Of a stretch of 64,000 nucleotides of DNA, positions 16,726-25,036 are shown piece after piece. The notes under the pieces were generated by a model. It did not search any database. It was not told the DNA's origin and saw nothing but the letters and a program-made list of their open reading frames with translations. The position numbers and the translations under genes were made by a program. Source of the DNA: Sedimentisphaerales bacterium (GTDB lineage Bacteria > Planctomycetota > Phycisphaerae > Sedimentisphaerales > SM23-30); the NCBI GenBank assembly GCA_028281535.1, contig JANQJS010000053.1, forward strand, positions 1-64,000. Direction: 5' to 3'. Position 1 is the first letter of the stretch. The number at the start of each line of letters is the position of its first letter.

Positions 16726-18348
16726 TCATTTTTTGCGAATAATTTTTAATGTATATGCATGCTCACAAGGTCTTTCTTTGGGTAATTGAACTTTGAGGCC
16801 TTTAGTAGGAATGAGCTGCCATTTCAATTCTTTACCATCGCCCAGCATCGTAATTGATTTGACTTCGTCAGGGTATAAGTAATAACCTGAAATGTGATCT
16901 TTTTTATCTTCATCCAGGTCAACATAACCCCATTTGCCTTCTTCATTATCGATATCTTCTGCATGTCGAACCAGGCTTTTGATTAAGATGGTATTATTTT
17001 TAGGCCAATCCAATATTATTGCATAAAGTACATTATCCTTTACGGTGAAACGAATGTCTTCGGAAGTATACTCAGGATCATTATCTTCCTCTTCCTCGTC
17101 GTCTGTATCTTCATTTTCACTTTCTTGCTCTTGTTCATCTATATCATCATTTTCCTTATTTGGGCTTTCGCCATATTTAGTCCAGGTTGAAGTGCCATAG
17201 ATTGCTTCCCCATTGATCTCTAGCCATTTGCCCATTCCGAGTAAACGTTCTTTAGCAACCTCAGGGATGCTGCCGTCCCATTTTGGCCCAACGTTTAATA
17301 GTAGGTAACCATTTTTACTGACACGATCGATAAGGTTATCTATCAGCATGTTAACGGTTTTATATTCTAAATCGGGTAAATAGCCCCAGGTTGATCCATC
17401 TTCGATAGTAGTGTCAGTAATCCAATCATGATGGGTTAAATTTTCTTCCTGGCCAAGTTCAAGGTCGAATAAGCCAACACCAGGGGGCAGGTCATGATGC
17501 TTGTAGGATATGATTACCTCTTTACCGCGTTTATCCGCTGTATTGTAGTAGTGTGCGACAAATTCTTTGGCGACATCTTCTCGAATAATATCTAATGCAA
17601 AATCAAACCAGACAAAATCAGGATCATAGTTGTCAACAACTTCGACAAGTTTGCCTAGCCATTCATCCAGAAACTCCTGGGTGGGAACGGCACCTTTTTT
17701 ATGGATCGGGCCATACAATCCAGAGTAAGCTGGGTTGCTGCAATCTTTGGTTTTATCCCAAACAGGGAAAAAGTACCAGTTGGCTGAATGATGAAATGCT
17801 GTAACAAATTTCATACCTTTGGCTTTGATGGCTTTTTCCAATTCGCCCACCACATCACGCTTAGGTCCCATCTTCGCGGCATTCCACTTGGACCATTTTG
17901 TATCCCACATTGCAAACCCATCATGATGTTCTGCGACAGGGCCTGCGAATTTTGCGCCTGATTTGGCAAAGAGCTCAGCCCATTCATTGGCGTCAAAATT
18001 TTCTCCTGTAAATTTGGGGATTAAATCTTTATAGCCAAAATCGGGTGTGAGTTTGCCATGGGTTTTTTCGAATTCCTGGCCCCATGTAGAATTTTTCGGT
18101 TCCATATAGGCAACACTTGAATTCCATGTTACATTGCCGCTGGTGCCTGAATAACAATAAATACCCCAGTGGGTATAGATACCAAATTTACCATCTTTAA
18201 GCCATTGGGGAATGTTATGATTTCTTAGTGATGCCCAATCGGCGCTATATTTATCTGCGATAGCTTTGTTCTGATCAATCGAGTTTGCTAATACGACAAA
18301 AAGAGTTATACGTAAGATTGTATGAAACGTCACACTGGTTTTTTTCAT
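16726..18348 (-). CDS. GH29 alpha-L-fucosidase with acidic insert, secreted
   Basis: This 540-residue GH29 protein has a signal peptide (about 1-31), THWG (59-62), AEHHDGF (139-145) and the standard W-F-D motif with Asp249 as the expected nucleophile. FDLELG near 294-299 is a candidate acid/base region. Unlike its two paralogues here it keeps the canonical Asp. Between the catalytic and C-terminal beta domains it carries a highly acidic low-complexity stretch (about 398-427, mostly Asp and Glu). AAAGGA lies upstream of the ATG. The next gene on the same strand is the unidentified protein at 18393, 44 bases from its start, so the two may form an operon. Confidence 0.88.
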   Translation of the reverse strand: MKKTSVTFHTILRITLFVVLANSIDQNKAIADKYSADWASLRNHNIPQWLKDGKFGIYTHWGIYCYSGTSGNVTWNSSVAYMEPKNSTWGQEFEKTHGKLTPDFGYKDLIPKFTGENFDANEWAELFAKSGAKFAGPVAEHHDGFAMWDTKWSKWNAAKMGPKRDVVGELEKAIKAKGMKFVTAFHHSANWYFFPVWDKTKDCSNPAYSGLYGPIHKKGAVPTQEFLDEWLGKLVEVVDNYDPDFVWFDFALDIIREDVAKEFVAHYYNTADKRGKEVIISYKHHDLPPGVGLFDLELGQEENLTHHDWITDTTIEDGSTWGYLPDLEYKTVNMLIDNLIDRVSKNGYLLLNVGPKWDGSIPEVAKERLLGMGKWLEINGEAIYGTSTWTKYGESPNKENDDIDEQEQESENEDTDDEEEEDNDPEYTSEDIRFTVKDNVLYAIILDWPKNNTILIKSLVRHAEDIDNEEGKWGYVDLDEDKKDHISGYYLYPDEVKSITMLGDGKELKWQLIPTKGLKVQLPKERPCEHAYTLKIIRKK

Positions 18349-18392
18349 CTGAGAGAATTCCTTTTATTGTTTAATAATTTTTTTATTTTCGA

Positions 18393-20297
18393 TTATAACG
18401 GTTTTAGTTCAAAATGGACGGGTTTTGTTGATTCCAATTTATGCCAAATGACCCAGTATTCAGCTTCAAGACTTTTTTCTATGCCGTATCGATAATCTTG
18501 TCCACGAGACACTTTCTTCTCATTGATAAATAGATCGAAATTTTTCACATTCCAATTTTTGACAACCAAAGCTGGATTGTGAATGGGGGAGTCTTTACTG
18601 CCATTAAGAGTGAACTTCAATGACGCACTATCGTTTGCTGAACTGGCTTCTATTGCATATGATAATTCAGTTTTATCATAGCCATTACTTTTAAATGCAT
18701 CATTTTCAAGGATGAGTGTTGGAGGATTCGTCCAACTTTTTGCATAGGGCACTAAATTTTGTACTACATCTTTGGTTAAGCCATGTAGCATCAGTTTTGT
18801 CATATGATTTTTGTTAGCGGAATGAGGCTGCCAAATGGGAAGCTGTTCAAAGACGATGTCAGGAGCTCCTGAACCATCCGGTAAATTAAAATCAACCCTA
18901 CGATCTAATCGTGTTGCCTCAGGAGCGTTATTACTGACTTTTAGATTATCTAATTTTATAATTTTCTTTTGATCAGTATTTGGAACTTCAATGCCAATTT
19001 CTCGAAATTCACCAAAATATCTGTATTCTTCATATTTCGAAAGGTCGATTTTCTTTTTAAACGTGTTGAACTCTTTTTGATTTAATATTAACTCGTTTTC
19101 ATAATCATTTAGATCAATGTTGATGGTGACACCTTTCCAATCATATAAGTTTATGGATATGTCCGTTGTCCACAAATTGGCATAATCAAATGAAATGTAG
19201 AACATTCGTGAATTGGTCACTTTCTTATAAAAGGCTAAACTAATTTCAGCACTTTCTTTAGTGACCCATTCGAAGGCTCCATCTTTAATAACCGAGTCGT
19301 CACCAAAGGGGCCAAAACAATTAAATGCTCCGAGTTTCGGGATGTCAATATGACAAAGCGATGTGTGAGATGGTTTCTTCGCACTGATAGCACTACGCCC
19401 ATCACTGGCATCTTGTGATACTGGCCAATGATCCCACCAGTGAAAATTTGATGTTTCGTTTCGTCCTAAATAAGGGGTAATGATGTTGCCATCCACTCTT
19501 GGCGGTTCAACCAATGCGAAGGGGCCACGTTTACTTTTGAGATTAATTTTGTATATATTAGCTCGACGAGGGTTTTTATCAAACTTTGGACCTCCATATT
19601 TCCCCCAACGATAGGTGACATGTTCACCTTGCATGTTGGCGACTGAGACGGCGTCTGAATGTATATTATCATGTGGTAACGTGCCGGGCTGATTGATGAC
19701 AATCCCTTCATGAAATTCGATCCACTTTTCGAGGTTCGTACTATGCGCGGTAATATTTCGTATGCCTGTCGCATCAGGATAGATGACGTAATATTCATCA
19801 ACCCAATCTGACCAACCCGTTTTTTCATCGATAAAGGGATGTTCATAATGTACATCGATCGGAGCATATCGCCAGTGAACAATGACACGTGCATCATTGT
19901 TTTCAATAATCCTCACGTGAGAATATCGGCATTGTTTGTCACTCATCGGTTCAACACAACCTTGGGTATTTGGACTATGCCAGCCACGTCGTTCAACAAA
20001 TTCATTTGTATACCAAATATCATTTTCAGTGACCCAGCAGGGGATATAGCTAGTACCTCGCCAGAAAACAAACTTATGACCACCATCGTTAAATCGAACA
20101 ACAATATCGGGATGATCACTCACACGCCAATCTTTGTCCCAGTTTGGGCTATACTCTAACTTGGTATAGTAAGCACCAAAACTACCAGGGCCTTTAGGAC
20201 CAGAAGGGAGTTTATAAAAGTCTTGTGGCTTAGCCAAAACAGAGTTTGCTACGATACACAGAAGCAAGAGGGGCTTTATATTGAACTTAGAAATCAT
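18393..20297 (-). CDS. Secreted protein of unknown family, possible glycan-active enzyme
   Basis: This is a roughly 634-residue protein with a signal peptide. The start is the ATG at 20297, which has AAGGAG seven bases upstream, rather than the TTG at 20303. The N-terminal half is rich in Trp, Tyr and His, with a striking motif WRGTSYIPCWVTEN and the segments NTQGCVEPMSDKQCRYSHVR and YYVIYPDATGIR. I cannot assign a family. Its position directly upstream of a GH29 fucosidase, on the same strand, suggests a role in binding or cutting the same glycan, for example as a lyase or hydrolase of a new or poorly known family. No signature of a sulfatase or GH29 is present. Confidence 0.75.
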   Translation of the reverse strand: MISKFNIKPLLLLCIVANSVLAKPQDFYKLPSGPKGPGSFGAYYTKLEYSPNWDKDWRVSDHPDIVVRFNDGGHKFVFWRGTSYIPCWVTENDIWYTNEFVERRGWHSPNTQGCVEPMSDKQCRYSHVRIIENNDARVIVHWRYAPIDVHYEHPFIDEKTGWSDWVDEYYVIYPDATGIRNITAHSTNLEKWIEFHEGIVINQPGTLPHDNIHSDAVSVANMQGEHVTYRWGKYGGPKFDKNPRRANIYKINLKSKRGPFALVEPPRVDGNIITPYLGRNETSNFHWWDHWPVSQDASDGRSAISAKKPSHTSLCHIDIPKLGAFNCFGPFGDDSVIKDGAFEWVTKESAEISLAFYKKVTNSRMFYISFDYANLWTTDISINLYDWKGVTINIDLNDYENELILNQKEFNTFKKKIDLSKYEEYRYFGEFREIGIEVPNTDQKKIIKLDNLKVSNNAPEATRLDRRVDFNLPDGSGAPDIVFEQLPIWQPHSANKNHMTKLMLHGLTKDVVQNLVPYAKSWTNPPTLILENDAFKSNGYDKTELSYAIEASSANDSASLKFTLNGSKDSPIHNPALVVKNWNVKNFDLFINEKKVSRGQDYRYGIEKSLEAEYWVIWHKLESTKPVHFELKPL

Positions 20298-20303
20298 GCG
20301 CAA

Positions 20304-20702
20304 TCTCCTTGAGAAGTTTTATCTTGTATATTTGGGGGGAGTCTATGAGTACAGAAACAAAAGCATTGCCATGCATATAAGAGCTGGCAGATTTATGTTA
20401 AGCACTATAAAAGTAAGTGTTGCTTAAATGCCCCGGGGAAATAGGAATGTATTCAATGATGATAATCGTGTTTTCTTCATCTGCATCTCCAGATTATTAG
20501 ATTTCATCAGACTGGCAGGTCACTATCACTATAATCTAACTCAACAAAAAAATCTATAGTATTTTTAAAAATGTAAGGATGGGGGATTTAAGCTTGAGTT
20601 TTCACTGCTTTTGGTCGATTACAAGCTATTGCATATATCAAGTATTCCGCCAAATCTGGTCGCCGCGTGAAATGGGTTAATTGGAAACGTTATAATAGAG
20701 AT
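20304..20702. other. Intergenic region without recognised elements
   Basis: About 400 bases between the unidentified secreted protein (transcribed leftward from 20297) and the end of the zinc-ribbon gene. It should contain the promoter of the fucosidase operon. I see no repeat, RNA or hairpin that I can support. Confidence 0.35.
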
Positions 20703-21209
20703 CTAGCGTAATTGTAGGACACGTTCAAGCTCGCCATGCTCCAGATAGACGCCGCGGCAGCTTTTACACCGATCAACCAGAAGATTGTATGGCCGCTTAA
20801 ACACTAGTTCTGTCATTTTTTCCTGGCAAATAGGGCAGTCGTGTTTCGCTGGGCGATCAGGTAGATGGTCAGAAGGAATATCTTTGATCAATTTTGAGAT
20901 AGTTTTTAGTTCCCCCTGATCCAACCAGCAGCTTTGACAAAAATGGCAATAATCAACATCGATTTGGTTAATATGAACGATGATCATGTTGCGTTGACAA
21001 TCGGGGCATTTGACAAGGCTGGTTTTGGCTCGATCGATTTGAGCTTCAATGGAAAGGATTAATTGTTTGTCATTGTCATTCAGGCCGTCAAACCTGCTGC
21101 GGGCTTTATTCTGACTGGCATGAATCATCTTTTTAATATTTTCATGCCGCTCCTGGATCGTTTTGTTGCGTGAATTTTGCCCAGCTGCAATAGAAGTTAA
21201 GCCAAGCAT
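20703..21209 (-). CDS. Double zinc-ribbon (zf-TFIIB-like) protein
   Basis: This 168-residue cytoplasmic protein has two zinc-ribbon modules of the zf-TFIIB type. The first is CPDC...CHFCQSCWLDQGEL (about 84-123) and the second is CPIC...DRCKSCRGVYLEHGEL (about 134-168). Each has two Cys pairs followed by a W/YL-x-x-GEL helix. Such domains are common in bacteria, and most have no assigned function. The N-terminal 70 residues are charged and helical. AAGGAG precedes the ATG. A small hypothetical gene lies immediately upstream on the same strand. Confidence 0.8.
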   Translation of the reverse strand: MLGLTSIAAGQNSRNKTIQERHENIKKMIHASQNKARSRFDGLNDNDKQLILSIEAQIDRAKTSLVKCPDCQRNMIIVHINQIDVDYCHFCQSCWLDQGELKTISKLIKDIPSDHLPDRPAKHDCPICQEKMTELVFKRPYNLLVDRCKSCRGVYLEHGELERVLQLR

Positions 21210-21241
21210 TTTATTTCTCCTTATTTAGTTGGAGTATTTTA

Positions 21242-21493
21242 TCAATTGACCTCATTGGAGATGATCGGAGCCATCATCATGGCATCATTGTCAGTTTGCT
21301 CCAGTTCTTGAAGATCATGTTTTCTAGTAGGGTCCATATAGCCTATGACATTTTGTGTTGCAAATTGGGTTGAATCATAGATGACATGTGTGGGATTAAT
21401 CATGTCATCGACGATATCCCCTGTAAACCACCAGCTACCATCCAAAGGAAATGACGGTTGTCCAATCTGCAGTTCAATGGCATTTGATCTCAT
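21242..21493 (-). CDS. Small hypothetical protein (83 aa)
   Basis: This is a short acidic protein with no recognised domain. GAGGA lies about nine bases upstream of the ATG, which supports translation. It has the tract SFPLDGSWWFTGD in the middle and no signal peptide or membrane segment. It is 32 bases upstream of the zinc-ribbon gene on the same strand, so the two probably share a transcript. Function unknown. Confidence 0.55.
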   Translation of the reverse strand: MRSNAIELQIGQPSFPLDGSWWFTGDIVDDMINPTHVIYDSTQFATQNVIGYMDPTRKHDLQELEQTDNDAMMMAPIISNEVN

Positions 21494-22225
21494 AGATTCC
21501 TATCCTCAATAGAGTTAAAAGAAATGTCTCTATATCAAAGATAAAATATAAAGACAGCCAAAGCAACTAATCCATGCGTTTTAATGGTTTACTTAAATGA
21601 TTATTGCTTATGATATATATCGACCATTTTATCGGACGATATTTAATTTTATAGAATGGGTGGAAATGTTGACATGAAATAACCAAAAAATTGAAAATAA
21701 TAAAAGGAACAGAGTAAGCGGGTTACTAGCTGAATCGAAGAGTTTTATTAGGCGAACGCCTAAAGGAACGGGCCTCTGGTTCCGGTCGAACGCAGAAGGC
21801 CCAATTTTTGGCCGTAACACATAGTTTATTTTGTGCGACCCTGAAATTAAATTGTGGGTGTCTCGCCAATTTCGTTTGCGGTTAGCGTAAGTTTTCTTTC
21901 TTGCGTCTCGCCGCGGCGATGAGTGCTTTTAAAGCACAGAGATAACCGGTCAGCAATAGCTGATCTTGCTTGTTTGAGTGTGTGGCTCTTTTCCTTACTT
22001 AGAGTGCATATCTTTATATGGTTTATCTCTACATCAAAGGTATGATATATAATCAACGGATGCAAAGAAAACAGACCATTTTATTTAAATATTAAAAAGA
22101 ATGCGGTTTTACACACAAAGACGTATTGATATCGGACGAAGGAATGAATTGTATTATCGATGGTTTATCGATATAATCAATTGTTCAAGAGTGAGCTATT
22201 GAACATGCCTTTAAATAAAAAATCA
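21494..22225. other. Intergenic region with small palindromes
   Basis: About 730 bases without a supported gene. A perfect palindrome TTAGGCGAACGCCTAA (21748-21763) and a hairpin GGAAC...GTTCC (21765-21783) lie here. They resemble the GGCGTTCGCC hairpins found in the structured-RNA regions, with the stem changed and the loop kept. Short reading frames on the minus strand (around 21629-21820 and 21847-22065) have no start signals or family features. Confidence 0.4.
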
Positions 22226-22295
22226 CTCAGGCCGCTGTCGGTGTATGGATTGATGCCTGCCAGCGTCTATTTAACATCCGTCAGCGCTGCCTGAG
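22215..22295 (-). terminator. Terminator after the FecR-LamG gene
   Basis: On the minus strand, CTCAGGC (22295-22289) pairs with GCCTGAG (22232-22226), and the inner CAGCG/CGCTG can pair as well. A T-rich run (TGATTTTTTATTT) follows. The loop is unusually long, about 55 bases, so this could be a 3'-UTR structure rather than a simple terminator. Confidence 0.45.
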
Positions 22296-22310
22296 AGTTC
22301 TCCAAATCGA

Positions 22311-24065
22311 TTATTTTTCTTGTATAGGTTTAAATTGACGATAGATGGAACTGATCGTATTGTTATCCACGACATAGTCAAATATTGCCAATTCATCAAT
22401 GATTGATAAACTTGTTTCTTCTTTAAGTCGTATTCCGATATTGGGGCATGGATATATATTGGAATGCATTCCAACAATAAAATTTGACTGGCTGACTTTG
22501 ACGATGTATGGATAATTATATCCTTTCTGCGTGCCAATATGGTTTCCATTAATGTATAAAATTGCCCGGCCATGCTTATTCATCGTTAATACGACAAAAG
22601 TCCATTGATTTAATGGTAATGGTTGATTCGAACTGATCAGTTCAAATTGTTTCTTGTTACTATTGCCCGCCCAGAATTCCAGATAACCATTGTCATCCAG
22701 ATAGAACCAGTAATCATAATGTCTGTTTTGATTCAAAGACGAATCTGTTGACAATATATAGTGATTGAATGATTGTAATGGATTAATCCAAAACATGATA
22801 CTAATACCATCTGCAGTATCGGTTGAAAATGTATGATGATTAAGTATCATCTCAGATGGGCATTTATTGGATATTGTCAGGGCGCCATTAGCCGTCTCAG
22901 TGTGGTTTAAAAAATGAGGACCTTTTTTGGTTAATGAGATACTTTCATTGTATTTTGAGGGAGGATCCGTAATATGGATTTGATTATAACACAAACTTTC
23001 ATATAAATTAAAATCCCAATATCCAACAGGCTCGATTTCTATAATTTTCTTTCGGTAGAGGTTGCGATGAGCTGAGTTAATACTTTTGGCATTTTTATAT
23101 GAAGGTTCTAACGTTTCTATGGTCAAGCCATCAGCAGACACTTTTTTACCCTCATCTTTTAAGAGTAGGATTTCTTCTGAAATGATGGTTTTCTGGTGGC
23201 GTTTTGGGGCTAATCCAACAGATCCTTGATAGACATGGATTTCACTGGCTCCATTTTTTTTGACGTCTAACGCGAATTCGGTACCATAGTCTGTATAAAG
23301 AGCGCTAGGAGTTTCAACCTTAAATCCTTTAGCTTGTGGCGGTACTTTCGCAACGAGTTTTCCTTCCGGGCATGAAATATAATTACTGTGGTTAAATGTT
23401 AATGTAGTAGGTCCTTCCAGTGTTAGATTTGTACCTGAATTAAGAGAAATTTCAACCATACCACTGGTAAGAGTGTATGTTTCTGCGTTCAAAAAGACTT
23501 GAGGTGTTTCAACCCATTTTGCATTTGTAGAATCCATTATCTTGGCAACTTGAATCGGCCTTACTGGTTGTTGGAACAACCATATACAACAAAGAAATAA
23601 TAAGCATATGGCAATAGATGTTATCACCTTAGTATATTTATTTCGCCAAATCAGAGGATAAATTTGGCTTCCTTCATAATCACTGTTATCAATAATTTCT
23701 AGTGGGTGATCTTTTAAATAGGCTTCGAGTTGTTCATGCGCCGTTTGTTTGACTTTATCTTTTGTAACCTGATCTTCCAAATGTTTAATGCCAGCCTTAT
23801 GGTATAAATCCTCTTCGATAACCTGCCTTAAGATATTTTCGGCTGTGGGTACATTGTCTTGATTACTTGATTCTAACGTCGTTCCTATGCCAGGGTGATT
23901 TAGGTTGGCCGTGAGATGAACAAATTCAAGGTAATATTGTACAAATTCTGGGTCCGTTGCCAAACGGTGATTCAACTTGGAAAAATCTTCATCGCTAATC
24001 GAATCATATAGTTCCATCATGATCAAATCATCATAGTCGTGATAATCTGTTGAATTTAATGTCAT
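22311..24065 (-). CDS. FecR-domain/LamG membrane protein, putative anti-sigma factor
   Basis: This 584-residue protein has a cytoplasmic N-terminal part of the FecR-associated anti-sigma type, one membrane segment (about 147-164), a periplasmic FecR domain (about 195-290) and a C-terminal LamG/concanavalin domain (about 420-570). FecR hallmarks are LEGPTTLTF, GKLVAKVPPQAKGF and DYGTEFAL. In planctomycetes such proteins are partners of ECF sigma factors. AAGGA precedes the ATG, which lies nine bases after the sigma gene stop. The LamG domain suggests it senses a carbohydrate or surface ligand, but this is inference. A related protein is encoded at 30166. Confidence 0.85.
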   Translation of the reverse strand: MTLNSTDYHDYDDLIMMELYDSISDEDFSKLNHRLATDPEFVQYYLEFVHLTANLNHPGIGTTLESSNQDNVPTAENILRQVIEEDLYHKAGIKHLEDQVTKDKVKQTAHEQLEAYLKDHPLEIIDNSDYEGSQIYPLIWRNKYTKVITSIAICLLFLCCIWLFQQPVRPIQVAKIMDSTNAKWVETPQVFLNAETYTLTSGMVEISLNSGTNLTLEGPTTLTFNHSNYISCPEGKLVAKVPPQAKGFKVETPSALYTDYGTEFALDVKKNGASEIHVYQGSVGLAPKRHQKTIISEEILLLKDEGKKVSADGLTIETLEPSYKNAKSINSAHRNLYRKKIIEIEPVGYWDFNLYESLCYNQIHITDPPSKYNESISLTKKGPHFLNHTETANGALTISNKCPSEMILNHHTFSTDTADGISIMFWINPLQSFNHYILSTDSSLNQNRHYDYWFYLDDNGYLEFWAGNSNKKQFELISSNQPLPLNQWTFVVLTMNKHGRAILYINGNHIGTQKGYNYPYIVKVSQSNFIVGMHSNIYPCPNIGIRLKEETSLSIIDELAIFDYVVDNNTISSIYRQFKPIQEK

Positions 24066-24074
24066 GGATTTTCC

Positions 24075-24614
24075 TTAGGTATTCAGGCTATGCTGAATAC
24101 ATTTCAGCAATGATCGATGTATTTTTGCTGCCAGGCGGAAGATATTTCTTTTTGACATTTTGAAGGCGTCTGAAATATCTTTGATAGGCAGGCCGATTTC
24201 ATATTTCATTTTGATAAATTGTTGGTCAGATTCAGGGAGTTTTTTCAAGCACCCTTGTAGCGCTTCTACGCGCATTTGCTGTTGATCTGTTATCGAATTA
24301 GAAGCCTCTTCAAGAATTTTGGACACATCATCGCTGAATCTGATACGCTTATCATTTTGACGTGTACGTAATTTCAGTACTTCATTACGAGCTATGCCAA
24401 TTCCCCAAGCGCCAAAGGAGCCTTTTTTGTCAAAATGTTCAAATTTCCTAAACATGATCAATACCGACTCTTGGAGAATATCATCTGCATCAGATATATT
24501 GGGTACCAAGGTCAATATAAATGAATAGATGCGTTTAATATTGGCCAGCAAAAGACAAAGAAACTCTTTATCTGTTTCCTGATCTGGTATGTGATTAGGT
24601 AAATGTATATTCAT
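24075..24614 (-). CDS. ECF RNA polymerase sigma factor
   Basis: This 179-residue sigma-70-family protein has region 2 (NISDADDILQESVLIMFRKF) and a region 4 helix-turn-helix near the C terminus (GLPIKDISDAFKMSKRNIFR). It belongs to the planctomycete-type ECF sigma factors that pair with FecR/LamG proteins. The gene directly precedes the FecR gene (nine-base gap). Its own ribosome binding site is weak. Its targets are unknown. Confidence 0.88.
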   Translation of the reverse strand: MNIHLPNHIPDQETDKEFLCLLLANIKRIYSFILTLVPNISDADDILQESVLIMFRKFEHFDKKGSFGAWGIGIARNEVLKLRTRQNDKRIRFSDDVSKILEEASNSITDQQQMRVEALQGCLKKLPESDQQFIKMKYEIGLPIKDISDAFKMSKRNIFRLAAKIHRSLLKCIQHSLNT

Positions 24615-24904
24615 GACTTTACAATTTCAGTTCGATATTCACCTGGATAACAAGTCGTCTTTTATACTATTCCTTTCTATTTGAGAAATAGTGCCATCAA
24701 TTTTTTTAAAAAATTGAGAATATAAAATCCAGTTAGGCTAAAAAAGACTTTTTATATTGATATTAATCGACTTATGACAATCGGAGTGTTTGAATAAAAA
24801 TTGTCTGGTACCTGAACCCATGAGGAATTTATGGAAACGGCAGGTAAGTATTAAGTGAGGTGATTTTACAGAATCTTATCGGACATTTATGTCCTTTATT
24901 AGTG

Positions 24905-24938
24905 GGTAAAAAAACGCGGCAGGTATTCTGTCGCGTTT
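24905..24938 (-). terminator. Rho-independent terminator 2 after the oxidase gene
   Basis: An 11-base stem (24912-24922 with 24928-24938) closes a GTATT loop. On the minus strand it is followed by a run of seven T. It is the second of two stacked terminators downstream of the large oxidase gene. Confidence 0.75.
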
Positions 24939-24980
24939 CAGGAAGTAGAGTACCTTATTTCAAGATACTTTATTGTTTGG

Positions 24981-25012
24981 AAAAGCGAGCCCCTGAAGTA
25001 TCAGGGACTCGC
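24981..25012 (-). terminator. Rho-independent terminator 1 after the oxidase gene
   Basis: GCGAGCCCCTGA (24985-24996) pairs with TCAGGGACTCGC (25001-25012) around a 4-base loop, with a TTTT run on the minus strand. It lies 25 bases after the stop codon of the oxidase gene. Confidence 0.8.
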
Positions 25013-25036
25013 TCTTGTGTAGAAACATAGTGAATA

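Noticed and set aside
21629..22065. Two short minus-strand frames in the intergenic region before the FecR gene end
   Set aside because: No start signals or family features. One contains the GGCGAACGCC palindrome.
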